From Acidobacteriaceae bacterium (GTDB lineage: Bacteria > Acidobacteriota > Terriglobia > Terriglobales > Acidobacteriaceae), in NCBI GenBank assembly GCA_025355385.1, contig JANXZS010000319.1:1-32094 (forward strand): DNA of 32,094 nt. Direction: 5' to 3'. Positions 9,501-17,472 of this stretch are shown one piece after another. The notes under the pieces are model-generated. The model made no database searches. It was given only the letters and a program-made list of their open reading frames with translations, and was not told the origin of the DNA. Every line of letters begins with the position of its first letter. Within the stretch, counting starts at the first letter, position 1. The translations under genes and the position numbers were made by a program.

Positions 9501-9743
9501 GGAAACTCTTCGACGGGAGCGCTGTTAGGCCCTCGTTCATTCAGCGCGGATTTCGCAGTCTATAAGGATTTTATTTTTCCCGAAAAGATAACCGCGCAAC
9601 TCCGTACCGAGATGTTCAACATATTCAACCATCCCAATCTTGGCGCGCCCGTTAACGTGGAAAATGGCTTCGACTTTGGTCAAGTTACCACTATCAACCA
9701 AGTGCCCAGAGTTATTCAGTTCGCTATGCGGGTGACCTTCTAA
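6558..9743 (+). CDS. TonB-dependent receptor, Oar-like, with carboxypeptidase regulatory-like domain
   Basis: 1061 residues from ATG 6558, preferred over TTG 6543 because GAGGGGG precedes it. A signal peptide covers about 1-26 (hydrophobic LTLILGVVIG). Next comes a carboxypeptidase-regulatory-like Ig fold at about 29-110 (GTVTDSSGAAVAGARV, GTYRVSV), then the plug domain with LPLNGRDF, YSLDGVDNRN and VVSKSGTNRFHG. A long outer-membrane beta-barrel follows, ending in MRVTF with the terminal Phe typical of barrel proteins. It should import or bind a large or scarce ligand using TonB energy; no SusD-like partner is nearby. This architecture is highly expanded in Acidobacteria. It is divergent from the IclR gene, so it is probably the inducible entry point for the catabolic operon. 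The 12-bp hairpin just after it may limit readthrough downstream. Confidence 0.93.
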   Translation: MRYLRSLTLILGVVIGTTGSAYKAYGQIPQGQVLGTVTDSSGAAVAGARVRLANELTGIAQTQTTNSSGGYTFPYLTTGTYRVSVENSGFKTGIYPGILVGAEEKKRVDVQLQLGNVSETVEVSGGAARIDTDSAVVGTVLSQREVVGLPLNGRDFSLLATTEPEVTFAGTQGSSIQAQLNTFVTVGGNNIVGSAYSLDGVDNRNDSWAGPAMNPSVDTIQEFRIEKSQSSAEFGGGGAQLMVVSKSGTNRFHGALWEFNRNAALNAAEYYTHEKNALIRNEFGVDVGGPILKNKLFFDFNYEGHRQRLNYQGTDTVMTEKMRTGDFSELLPAKIIVDPNTGIPFPNNVIPADRILPVMKDMLTLEFLPTRPGIVNNLTTSIPTYSSNNQYSGRFDYSLTQKDSLFFRGTYQPRKGVAAPLYPQWMSAGEDYTFSNYGAGWTRSWTPTLFSETRFGYHRELVNQVNVAPKNAPATEPQGFGSDPIDHFPIVFVDDFGSFGQGGNNVTFDTKFWELDQNVSLTRGNHLIKVGFAGQHYFSGAPFQYSNTSWPFFFFSDNVYSGLAAADLLLGLATEGYIITKSPPKAQNSGEYSFFAQDDWKITPYLTLNYGLRYELPIPETEKHDIWGNFDPALGKIVLAGDSIQPGLGPQFVYDGYGKFLVPASETKLPRHALVYQDYNNIAPRFGFAWRPYRKNSTVIRGGYGIYHVRPWGQQQANSFTIPYGGAFAVFNSTPKPDLSADNMFNGGPSGALPAPSAYYKDLHQPTGYSQQASLGMEQDLPWGMTGELTVQHQIFTHIENYYNFNQPHIGPGTIDSRTPYPDFSSISGIFGQGHGHYDSLVALIRKSSRHYTYQASYVWAKNVGQDIIDIYNPNQFNGPENYVPHQIKFHFLVDLPVGEGRRWLNHGGLANELVGGWTLSGIATPYSSGQPFNVYYNGDPGNINVFTVRAAQTCSGHVSSPTASKWIDASCFGAPAAGTVGNSSTGALLGPRSFSADFAVYKDFIFPEKITAQLRTEMFNIFNHPNLGAPVNVENGFDFGQVTTINQVPRVIQFAMRVTF

Positions 9744-9751
9744 TCCAGACC

Positions 9752-9781
9752 AATAGAGAGGGGGCTTATCCCCTCTCTATT
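9752..9781 (+). terminator. Stem-loop terminator-like hairpin after the TonB receptor
   Basis: AATAGAGAGGGG (9752-9763) and CCCCTCTCTATT (9770-9781) form a perfect 12-bp stem with a 6-nt loop, starting 8 bp after the receptor stop. The downstream tract (attgtctct) is only partly T-rich, so termination may be incomplete. It may instead be an mRNA-stabilising 3-prime end that separates receptor expression from the genes below. Confidence 0.7.
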
Positions 9782-9871
9782 ATTGTCTCTCGTGGCGTCG
9801 CTAAAAGGCGCGATAGGCGTGGGGGCGAATTATGAAGTCATTAATAGGCTCTGAGGTGGGGATTGAAATTC

Positions 9872-12454
9872 ATGAAAGAAACGTATCTAAGTCGCCGTCA
9901 AGTGCTGCAGGGTATGCTTGCCACAACCGGCGTGGGCCTTGTAGGACCTCACTTTGGTCTGTCCGCGGACGAGGAAGTGCATGCGCGGACAGTTCACGAA
10001 TGGACCCTCGAAGAGGCACAGAAATATTGGCAACCAATGAACCGAGCGGTTCAGCACGTTGGAGTGCCGGGCCATGAATGGCAGGCTGGCGTGCTCTGGA
10101 ACGGAGCATTGGTCTTCGGTCCTCTGAAGTATGCCCGGGGAAATCCTGGCATGGTGAAGGAATTGGCGCTGTTGGGCGACAACGCCTTGCATATTTCCGT
10201 TGGCTTTGGAAAGTCACCGAAGTTCGTGGGTCGCCTTGGCGGCCCTAACCCCGATCTGGCGCGGAGTAGTCAATCAGGGCACTTACCCATCCCAAGTATC
10301 GAAACAAAGGACAACGATCTAACTTGGAAGCAAACCGTATTTGCGCACCTGCTCGACCAGGATTTCGATCAGGCGCTCCATCCTAAAGAGGATCACCTGC
10401 TTATAGTGCATTCCCATTTCACGGTTCGCAACAATTCCGCGGACAAAAGCGATGGCCACCTCTGGTTTCATTTCGGCGACACCAGCCAGGTCGTGTTCGG
10501 ATACAAGGCAGGTCAAGGCAATGAACTTGGCTCCAGCATCGCGCATAAGTTCGTCTCTCCCTGGGGCTTCGTTGAAAACGAAGTTCGCTATGTGATCCCT
10601 ACTCCTAAAAAAGGAGCGGTGAAGTGGCATGACGATATTGATCCGCCCGCGGAAATGCAGATGCGGGCAACTAAGATACTCGAGTGGATGGTATCGTTAG
10701 CGCCCGGCGAAGAAGCTAGTCTTGACCTCAGGGTTCCCTACAAGACGATTCCTCGGCAAACGGGTCGACGTCTCCTCGATCTGGATCGGGAACAGTTGCA
10801 TGACCAGACGCTCCATTTCTGGGAAGGTGTAGTCGCCCAGGCGGGAAGCATCGTGACTCCAAATCCCTTCGTGAATGACTATGTCACGGCTGTCGCGGGC
10901 CAAATGTCGCAGCAGGTGGGATATCGCCATAAATCAAATGTGTGGATGTATAAGACCAGCCCCAATCACTACGAGATGTACTGGCCGTGTAATGCGGCGA
11001 AGGCGCTTCCGACACTCGACCTGCGCGGACTGACACAGTATTCACGTCCTGTGCTTCAGAGTTTCATCGATACCCAGACAGACGATATCGGCAAGCTGAC
11101 GCGAGAAAAAATGGGGGAGGGGGACGTCGTTGCCGGCGAGGGCTTTGAAAAGCGCCCAGGATTCATGGGCAACTTCGGCGATTGGACGGCGAACACCCTG
11201 CTGCTTAGTCACGGGCTTGAAATCTGGGCGCTAGCCTCGCACTACCGGATTGTGCGAGACCGCAAGTGGCTTGGGGATGGTCACGGATCTCCGCTGCAAG
11301 CCATGCTCGACGCTTGCGATTGGACGCTGGCGCAGCGCCGCCGTACGATGCGCGAGGAAAAGGGTAAGGAGGTCCCCCATTGGGGATTATTGCCGGCGGC
11401 CTCAGCGCACGATTGGCTCTGGGGCAACACCATTTTCAACGATGCCTTTTGCATATTTGGAATCATAGAGACGGTCCGCGTTCTCCGCGAGATATCGCAT
11501 CCTCGTGCGGAAGAACTGGCCTCGGCATTGAACGAATATCGTGCCTGCCTGCGCGACCGCTATGTTGAGGCGCGTGACAAAGCCCGCCCGTTACCAATGC
11601 CTGACGGAAAACTGATGCCGTATGTTCCTCGTGATGTGTACGAGTTGGACTGGGCGAAGACCGATTGGACCTACACAACGTTTGGCCCGCTTCGCGCCGG
11701 GGCCTGGGGAGCTATCGATCCTCATGATGAATTGATCGATCAATCGTTGGCGTTCGTTGAAACTGGAATGCCGAAGGGTGAAGGCTATTACCTCGAACTC
11801 GTTAAGAACGAGTTTGGACAGTTGACCGCTGATGAAAACTTCCGCGATGTGAATGATCCGGCATCCAGTCGACACTTCCTCTTGAGGCACTATGTCGAGT
11901 ACGAAACGATGTGGCCTATAGGGTTTGACCTGTTCCTGCAGCGAGATGATCTGCCCCGGTTTTTTGAGTGGTTCTTCCACAATTTGTCGATGGTGATCCA
12001 CAAGGGTTATCGCGTCGGCGTGGAATCACTCGAGGGCGTTCCCTCGTGCGCGCCCGGTGATGGCGAACGCTGGCGTGCAGTGCGTAACATGTTCGTGAAC
12101 GAACGTGGTGGCTACGACGGCTCGCAGCAGTCCCTCTGGTTGATGCAGGCGATTCCTCGGAGTTGGCTGAAGTCTGGAGAGAAAATGGCGGTGCACAAAA
12201 TGGGAACACATTTCGGAGGCCAGGTAGATCTGGAAACTGAAGTAGCAAAGGACGGAACTTCGGTCCAGGTTCAGGCCAATCTGGATTTAACGGTCCTGCC
12301 GACTGAAATTCGAATGCGGTTGCGGTCTGGAAATGGACAGCCGCTAAAATCCGTGACCATCAACGGAACTAAGACGGCGGTGCTTGAAAACGATACTATC
12401 GCGTTGCCCCAACAGCTTAAGGGCAACTATAGAATCGACGCTCGGTTTGTCTAA
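9872..12454 (+). CDS. Tat-exported six-hairpin glycosidase-like protein
   Basis: About 860 residues. The N-terminus carries a twin-arginine motif (LSRRQVLQG) and a hydrophobic stretch (GMLATTGVGLVG), indicating Tat export to the periplasm. Residues of about 50-320 resemble an N-terminal beta-sandwich (VLWNGALVFGPLKYARGNPG). Residues of about 330-730 are helical with aromatic and acidic clusters (NHYEMYWPCNAAKALPTLD, DWTANTLLLSHGLEIWALA, HDWLWGNTIFNDAF), as in (alpha/alpha)6 six-hairpin glycosidases such as GH95/GH65-like proteins. A short beta domain closes it. I do not recognise a named family. ATG 9872 is used; TTG 9863 has better spacing to GAGGT (9853-9857) and adds three residues. It probably trims an imported or cell-surface glycan. 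Confidence 0.65.
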   Translation: MKETYLSRRQVLQGMLATTGVGLVGPHFGLSADEEVHARTVHEWTLEEAQKYWQPMNRAVQHVGVPGHEWQAGVLWNGALVFGPLKYARGNPGMVKELALLGDNALHISVGFGKSPKFVGRLGGPNPDLARSSQSGHLPIPSIETKDNDLTWKQTVFAHLLDQDFDQALHPKEDHLLIVHSHFTVRNNSADKSDGHLWFHFGDTSQVVFGYKAGQGNELGSSIAHKFVSPWGFVENEVRYVIPTPKKGAVKWHDDIDPPAEMQMRATKILEWMVSLAPGEEASLDLRVPYKTIPRQTGRRLLDLDREQLHDQTLHFWEGVVAQAGSIVTPNPFVNDYVTAVAGQMSQQVGYRHKSNVWMYKTSPNHYEMYWPCNAAKALPTLDLRGLTQYSRPVLQSFIDTQTDDIGKLTREKMGEGDVVAGEGFEKRPGFMGNFGDWTANTLLLSHGLEIWALASHYRIVRDRKWLGDGHGSPLQAMLDACDWTLAQRRRTMREEKGKEVPHWGLLPAASAHDWLWGNTIFNDAFCIFGIIETVRVLREISHPRAEELASALNEYRACLRDRYVEARDKARPLPMPDGKLMPYVPRDVYELDWAKTDWTYTTFGPLRAGAWGAIDPHDELIDQSLAFVETGMPKGEGYYLELVKNEFGQLTADENFRDVNDPASSRHFLLRHYVEYETMWPIGFDLFLQRDDLPRFFEWFFHNLSMVIHKGYRVGVESLEGVPSCAPGDGERWRAVRNMFVNERGGYDGSQQSLWLMQAIPRSWLKSGEKMAVHKMGTHFGGQVDLETEVAKDGTSVQVQANLDLTVLPTEIRMRLRSGNGQPLKSVTINGTKTAVLENDTIALPQQLKGNYRIDARFV

Positions 12455-12513
12455 TTAAATATAGATGTAGTAAGAGCGAGCTTGGTTGAGACCCTAGGGA
12501 GGGATGGACCAGA

Positions 12514-13641
12514 GTGAAAATTACGGATTGGACCGTCTATCCCGTGGATAAGAATTACCATGTTTTTCTCGAGTTACATACCGACCAAGGGGCGAGTGGC
12601 TGGGGCTCGTGCTATTCCGAAAGAGGACAGGCAGTTGGCGCGCTGAATTGGCTGAAGCGCTTTGTGATAGGGGAGAGTCCTCTCGAAATTGAGCGCTTAA
12701 CGGAAAAGCTTCATCAAATTACTTTCTGGATCGGGCGCGGGGGTGCGATTACCCATGCGATCAGCGCGATCAACCTTGCACTATGGGACGTAGCGGGAAA
12801 AATTCTAAACCAACCGCTGTCCGTACTTTTGGGAGGCAGCTATCATCGTGCCGTCCAAGCGTATGGGTCGATTCTGTTTGTGCCGTTAGAAACATTGCCT
12901 AAGCGCATCGAGGAAATGAAAGCTCGAGGCTTCCGTGCAATCAAGTTGGGCTGGGACCCCTTCGGACACCAGAGTTTGGCTGACGATGAAAAGCTGGTTC
13001 GAATGTCGCGAAAAGCCGCGGGGGATGAAACCGTTTTGCTGCTCGATATGGGAGGAAGCTATCCCTTCTGGAAGCTGCGTTTCAAGGATGCGCTCGAGCG
13101 GGCAAAGATGCTGGCGAACTATGGAATTTATTGGCTTGAAGAACCTCTGTCGCCAGACGACATAGAAGGATATGCACGCTTGACCGATCAGTCTCCGGTC
13201 AAGATCGCGCATGGTGAGGTGTTAACCAGGCGCCAGTCTTTCGTTCCCTACTTTGATCGTCGGGCTATGGATATTGTTCAACCCGATGTTTCAAAGGTGG
13301 GTGGCTTGTCGGAAATGCGCCGCATCGCCTGGATGGCGGAAGACCACGGTATTGAAGTCGTACCCCACGGCTGGAATACCGCCGTTGGTGTCGCAGCGGA
13401 CATCCACTTAGTTTCGTCGCTACCTACCCGTTCTTACGTGGAATTTAACGTCGGCAATGCGTTGGTGGAAGACCTTGTCGACAAGCCGTTTCGGCTTGAT
13501 GCAGAGGGATGCCTGCCGGTGCCGCAAGGGCCCGGTCTCGGCATTGAGTTAGATCGGGAGCGGCTCAAGAAGCTGGCAGCTTCAGGCTTTGCCTCCGGAA
13601 CGTGGACTTGGGATAACGGAGAGGACTTCGAAGTGTCATGA
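12514..13641 (+). CDS. Enolase-superfamily dehydratase, mandelate racemase/muconate lactonizing type
   Basis: 375 residues with the full enolase-superfamily set: a capping domain to about 120 and a barrel with Lys144 (FRAIKLGW), metal ligands Asp178 (LLLDMGG), Glu210 (WLEEP) and Glu235 (AHGE), then Asp258 (VQPDVSKVGG) and His285 (VVPHGWN). The last two form the His-Asp dyad of the mandelate racemase subgroup, typical of acid-sugar dehydratases and some racemases. It likely removes water from an aldonate to give a 2-keto-3-deoxy acid in the cytoplasm. The start is GTG, with AGGGAGGG at 12496-12503. Its stop overlaps the PIG-L start by 4 bp (ATGA), so translation is probably coupled. The substrate is not predictable. 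Confidence 0.88.
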   Translation: MKITDWTVYPVDKNYHVFLELHTDQGASGWGSCYSERGQAVGALNWLKRFVIGESPLEIERLTEKLHQITFWIGRGGAITHAISAINLALWDVAGKILNQPLSVLLGGSYHRAVQAYGSILFVPLETLPKRIEEMKARGFRAIKLGWDPFGHQSLADDEKLVRMSRKAAGDETVLLLDMGGSYPFWKLRFKDALERAKMLANYGIYWLEEPLSPDDIEGYARLTDQSPVKIAHGEVLTRRQSFVPYFDRRAMDIVQPDVSKVGGLSEMRRIAWMAEDHGIEVVPHGWNTAVGVAADIHLVSSLPTRSYVEFNVGNALVEDLVDKPFRLDAEGCLPVPQGPGLGIELDRERLKKLAASGFASGTWTWDNGEDFEVS

Positions 13642-14378
13642 AGAAAAAAGGACTCGCAAAGAAAACACACACGCCGCTCAGGATTCTTGCCATCGGGGCA
13701 CATCCCGACGATGTGGAATTTTGCTGCGCCGGAACCCTCGCCCGATGTATCGAACGTGGTGATCAGGTCACGATTGCTTTTGCGTGCAACGGGAATTCGG
13801 CGTCCATGGATCGGGGGCCGGAAGAGATCATCAAGATCCGTAGTCGCGAAGCTAGCAACGCGGCCCGATTCCTGGGAGCGGATTTGATTCAGATGGGCCT
13901 TCCTGACTTCGGCGTCGATGTAAACATGCAGACCAAGCAGTTGTTTGCGGATACGATTCGGCAGGCTGCGCCGGACGTTATATTGACTCACTTTCATACC
14001 GACTACGGAAGCGATCACAATAATACGTTTGTTTTGGTTCGCGACGCAGCGCTTGCCGCAACCGTCGGAAATTTCCGTACTTCTCGTCCGGCCGTCAGCA
14101 AGTCGCCACTGATCTATATGTTCGAACCGCTTGCCGGCTATGGGTTCCAACCAGAAGTCTACGTAGACATCACCGGCTCGTGGTCGACCAAGGTGAAGAT
14201 GTTGAACTGTCATAAGAGTCAACGGGAATGGTTCCTCCGGAGAGGGGGGATGGACGTTTCCGATTACATGGAAGTAGTCGCGAGATTTCGTGGATATCAG
14301 TCGGGCGTGAAGTTAGCGGAGGGATTTATACCATTGAAGAATTGGGCGAACATCGCCACTGGTTCTGTGCTGCCATAG
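13638..14378 (+). CDS. PIG-L family deacetylase
   Basis: 246 residues, the family norm. The zinc motif AHPDDVEF is at 21-28 (His21, Asp23, Asp24), and the C-terminal ligand region HFHTDYGSDHNNT ends with His127. The family removes acetyl (or similar acyl) groups from GlcNAc-type amides, as in GPI, mycothiol and bacillithiol synthesis and in antibiotic pathways. No signal peptide is seen, so it is cytoplasmic. Its ATG overlaps the dehydratase stop by 4 bp. That pairing suggests action on an N-acyl amino sugar or amino-sugar-acid intermediate before or after dehydration. This role is inference. Confidence 0.92.
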   Translation: MKKKGLAKKTHTPLRILAIGAHPDDVEFCCAGTLARCIERGDQVTIAFACNGNSASMDRGPEEIIKIRSREASNAARFLGADLIQMGLPDFGVDVNMQTKQLFADTIRQAAPDVILTHFHTDYGSDHNNTFVLVRDAALAATVGNFRTSRPAVSKSPLIYMFEPLAGYGFQPEVYVDITGSWSTKVKMLNCHKSQREWFLRRGGMDVSDYMEVVARFRGYQSGVKLAEGFIPLKNWANIATGSVLP

Positions 14379-14417
14379 CTTCCACGATTCGGTCACCAAT
14401 GGGAATGAGTACTTCGC

Positions 14418-15263
14418 ATGGACAACAATTACTCCGGGCCGCAAAAGAGGATGGAGGGGAAGCGCGTGCTGGTCACCGGGGCTGGCACTGGAATTGGCAG
14501 GGCCGTCGGCATGGAATTTGCGCGGGAAGGTGCGGTAGTAGCGTTTCATTACTCGCACGAAAGTAGCGGTGCGCAATCCGCGGTAGAGGAAATACGTTCC
14601 CACGGAGGAAGCGCCGAGATATTTCACGCTGATTTGAGCGAGATCGATTCAATTCGGACTCTTGGCAAAGATGCCATTAACTTCTTAAGTGGAATCGACG
14701 TGCTTGTAAATAACGCTGGAATAAGCATGAATGAACCGTTTGAAAGCGTAACGCCTGAACAGTTCGATCTGCTTTATGGGGTGAACATCCGCGGCATGTT
14801 TTTCTTGACTCAAAGCGTGTTGCCCAAAATGGTCGAGCAAGGTTCGGGCGCAATCATAAATATGAGTTCGATTCAGGCGATTGGTGGCACCGGCGCTAAT
14901 TCTGTTTATGGCAGCACTAAAGGCGCCATTGTGTCATTTACTCGGCACCTGGCCATTGAACTCGCGCCCAAAGGGATTCGGGTGAATGCTATCGCCCCTG
15001 GAGCAATCGAGGTCGACAGCTATTACGAGGCGATTCCGGATTTCGATCCCGCGGCTTTTGCCAACAAGATCCCAGCCGGAATAATGGGACAACCTTGGGA
15101 TGTAGCCCGCGCCGTGATTTTCCTGGCCTCTGACGACGCTCGCTACATTTTGGGGCACACGTTGATTGTGGATGGCGGTACGACGGCGTGGTTTGCGTTC
15201 TCCGACGATTTTCGGAAACCGGACACCGCTGTATGGGGTAAAGGTTACGTTCCTGGAAGGTAA
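14418..15263 (+). CDS. SDR family oxidoreductase
   Basis: 281 residues: TGAGTGIG at 20-27, NNAG at 98-101, Ser151, YGSTK giving Tyr164 and Lys168, and a closing LIVDGG strand. The C-terminal extension after that strand (about 25 residues, FSDDFRKPDTAVWG) is a little longer than usual. It should be a cytoplasmic NAD(P)-dependent dehydrogenase. ATG 14418 is used; ATG 14451 has AAGAGG directly abutting it, which is too close. It sits 39 bp after the deacetylase and 24 bp before the RraA-like gene. A sugar or sugar-acid oxidation step fits the neighbours. Confidence 0.9.
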   Translation: MDNNYSGPQKRMEGKRVLVTGAGTGIGRAVGMEFAREGAVVAFHYSHESSGAQSAVEEIRSHGGSAEIFHADLSEIDSIRTLGKDAINFLSGIDVLVNNAGISMNEPFESVTPEQFDLLYGVNIRGMFFLTQSVLPKMVEQGSGAIINMSSIQAIGGTGANSVYGSTKGAIVSFTRHLAIELAPKGIRVNAIAPGAIEVDSYYEAIPDFDPAAFANKIPAGIMGQPWDVARAVIFLASDDARYILGHTLIVDGGTTAWFAFSDDFRKPDTAVWGKGYVPGR

Positions 15264-15287
15264 ACCGGAGTCTAGCTGCGAGGACCG

Positions 15288-15962
15288 ATGTTCGAAAGTG
15301 AAGAGGATAAATTTCAGTTTTTGAACCACAACCTTTATGTTGCAGTGGTGTGCGACGTATTGGACACGCTTGGCTATCGTAATCAAGCCATGCACTCACG
15401 ACTGCGACCATTACTACCCGACATATCAAAATGTGGCTTTGTGGGCCGGGCCCGTACCATACAGTGGATGCAAACCGATCACATTGACGTGGATGATCCG
15501 TACGGTCTCGAGTTAGAGGCCATGGATTCATTGAAGCCGGGAGATGTGGTCATCCATGCGATTGATCCTCCCGCCGACTGCACCCCCTGGGGCGAACTGA
15601 TGTCGACCGTGGCTATGCGGAACGGCGCTGTGGGCTGCGTGTGCGACAGCAACGTACGAGATTGCGTACAGATCATTAAGATGGGTTTCCCGGTTTATTA
15701 CGTGGGCATCAGACCGCTTGATTCGAAGGGGCGTGGCACCGTAACGGCGTTTGATATTCCTATACATTGTGGAGACGTGCTGGTGAGTAAGGGAGAACTG
15801 ATCTTTGCTGATTTTGATGGCATCGTCGTCATTCCGAACGAGGTGGAACAGGAAGTCTTGACTCTGGCCGCTGAAAAAGTGGCTACAGAAAACCACGCCA
15901 GGCAACATTTGAGGGAAGGAAAGACTATCCGTGAAATGTTCGAAACCTACAAGATCCTATAG
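15288..15962 (+). CDS. RraA-like family protein, probable keto-acid aldolase
   Basis: 224 residues of the RraA/HMG-aldolase family. The active-site block is WGELMSTVAMRNGAVGCVCD, followed by SNVRD with Arg124 and Asp125, the substrate- and metal-binding pair of HMG/CHA aldolases. The usual DGxxRD appears here as DSNVRD. Members with these residues cleave 4-hydroxy-2-keto acids to pyruvate in a divalent-metal-dependent reaction, whereas E. coli RraA itself regulates RNase E. Being downstream of two kinds of acid-sugar enzymes favours the aldolase role: splitting a 2-keto-3-deoxy acid. It could also act as a decarboxylase. It is cytoplasmic, and 9 bp separate it from the M81 gene. Confidence 0.85.
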   Translation: MFESEEDKFQFLNHNLYVAVVCDVLDTLGYRNQAMHSRLRPLLPDISKCGFVGRARTIQWMQTDHIDVDDPYGLELEAMDSLKPGDVVIHAIDPPADCTPWGELMSTVAMRNGAVGCVCDSNVRDCVQIIKMGFPVYYVGIRPLDSKGRGTVTAFDIPIHCGDVLVSKGELIFADFDGIVVIPNEVEQEVLTLAAEKVATENHARQHLREGKTIREMFETYKIL

Positions 15963-15971
15963 GGTGCCTTC

Positions 15972-17459
15972 GTGAACAAAAGGAAAGTGTTAGTAGCTGG
16001 TCTGTTCCACGAAACCCATACATTCCTGGACGGTCGAACACGGCTGGCGGATTTTGAAATACGGCAAGGGAGCGATTTGCTGTCTGGTCTCGGTGATGCT
16101 TCGCCGTTAGCCGGAGTTCTCGAAGTCGGTGAAGAAGAACAATGGTCCGTCATCCCAGCCTTGGATATGCGCGCGATGCCAGGCGCAGTTGTAGAAGACC
16201 GGGTGGTGGAGGTCTTCTGGCATGGCGTCAGGTTAGCTGTCGAGTTATCAAACGGCTTGGATGGCATCTTCCTCATTTTGCACGGCGCCATGGTATCAGA
16301 GTCGCTTGACGACGTAGAAGGAGAAATTCTCTTCCGTATCCGCGGGCTTCCAGGATGTTCCAACGTCCCGCTCTGTGGCGTACTCGATCTGCATGCAAAC
16401 GTCACCGAAAAAATGGTTACCCATGTTGATGCCATAGTCGCCTATCGAGAAAATCCCCACGCGGATGCAAAAGAAGCGGCCATGGATGCGGCACGGATCT
16501 TGACGCGGCTAATGAACACCAGAGAACAGACGAAGACTGTATGGGAACATCCGCCTATCCTGTGGCCGCCGACCGGTACGGCTACCGCGGACGAGCCGAT
16601 GCGGTCACTTCAAAATCTGGCCCGCGAAATCGAAAGTTCGAGTCCGGAGATCCTCGCTATAAATGTTTTCGCCGGATTCGCATTTGCGGATGTCCCAGAT
16701 GCTGGCGTCAGCTTTACGGCGACAACAACAGGAAGTCCCGAGATGGCCCGAAACCATTTGTCGCGACTGGCCGAACTGGCCACAAAAAATCGAGAGAGAG
16801 GCAATGTCACCGATGCACCATTAGCTGACGTCTTGCCAAAGGTGATTAAACATCAGAAAGGTCCCATCGTCATCGCGGAGCCTTCGGACAACGTCGGAGC
16901 GGGGGCGCCGGGAAGTGGGGTTAGTCTGCTTCGAGGTTTTCTGGAACATTCGATGGACAACTCTGCTGTCATTATCGATGATCCTGACGCAGTGGCGACT
17001 GTAGCATCCAGAGGTCGTGGGGAGCTTGACACACTTACTTTTGGCGGCAAGGGATCCTCGACTTATGCCGAGCCTATCACCCTTGACGTAAAACTACTTT
17101 CCACTAGCGATGGACGATTTGACCTCGAAGACCGACAAAGCCACCTGGCATCTATCTTTGGTGCTCACATCGATATGGGTCATTGTGCGGTGATAGATCA
17201 CAAAGGCGTGCGTGTGCTGCTTACCAGCCGGAAAACTCCACCATTTGATCTCGGACAACTGCGAAGTCAAGGGATTGAGCCTTCGAACTTGTTCGCAGTC
17301 GGCGCGAAAGCTGCAGTCGCACATCGTAGCGCCTACGATCGCATTGCGGTAGCCAGTTATTCCGCCGACACTGCGGGGCCCTGCTCGAGCAACTTGAAAT
17401 CTTTTCCTTACAAAAAGATCCGACGGCCAATTTATCCCTTGGATAACTGGACTCAATGA
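15972..17459 (+). CDS. M81 family metallopeptidase, MlrC-like
   Basis: 495 residues with the characteristic M81/MlrC blocks: FHETHTF (12-18), LHGAMVSE (103-110), DLHANVT (139-145), ENPHADAKEAA (160-170) and, in the C-terminal domain, EPSDNVGAGAPGSG. MlrC completes microcystin breakdown, but most genomic members have unknown substrates, and the name should not be read as microcystin degradation. It is expected to be a cytoplasmic zinc amidase or peptidase. The start is GTG with AGGG about 8 bp upstream, and the gene is tightly packed after the RraA-like aldolase. In this operon it may open an amide bond in a small conjugated compound (inference). Confidence 0.9.
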   Translation: MNKRKVLVAGLFHETHTFLDGRTRLADFEIRQGSDLLSGLGDASPLAGVLEVGEEEQWSVIPALDMRAMPGAVVEDRVVEVFWHGVRLAVELSNGLDGIFLILHGAMVSESLDDVEGEILFRIRGLPGCSNVPLCGVLDLHANVTEKMVTHVDAIVAYRENPHADAKEAAMDAARILTRLMNTREQTKTVWEHPPILWPPTGTATADEPMRSLQNLAREIESSSPEILAINVFAGFAFADVPDAGVSFTATTTGSPEMARNHLSRLAELATKNRERGNVTDAPLADVLPKVIKHQKGPIVIAEPSDNVGAGAPGSGVSLLRGFLEHSMDNSAVIIDDPDAVATVASRGRGELDTLTFGGKGSSTYAEPITLDVKLLSTSDGRFDLEDRQSHLASIFGAHIDMGHCAVIDHKGVRVLLTSRKTPPFDLGQLRSQGIEPSNLFAVGAKAAVAHRSAYDRIAVASYSADTAGPCSSNLKSFPYKKIRRPIYPLDNWTQ

Positions 17460-17472
17460 CTAAGGACACGCG

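Noticed and set aside
13434-14222. 262-codon open frame on the minus strand
   Set aside because: Lies antisense to the dehydratase end and the PIG-L gene, both with clear motifs; its translation shows no family signature.
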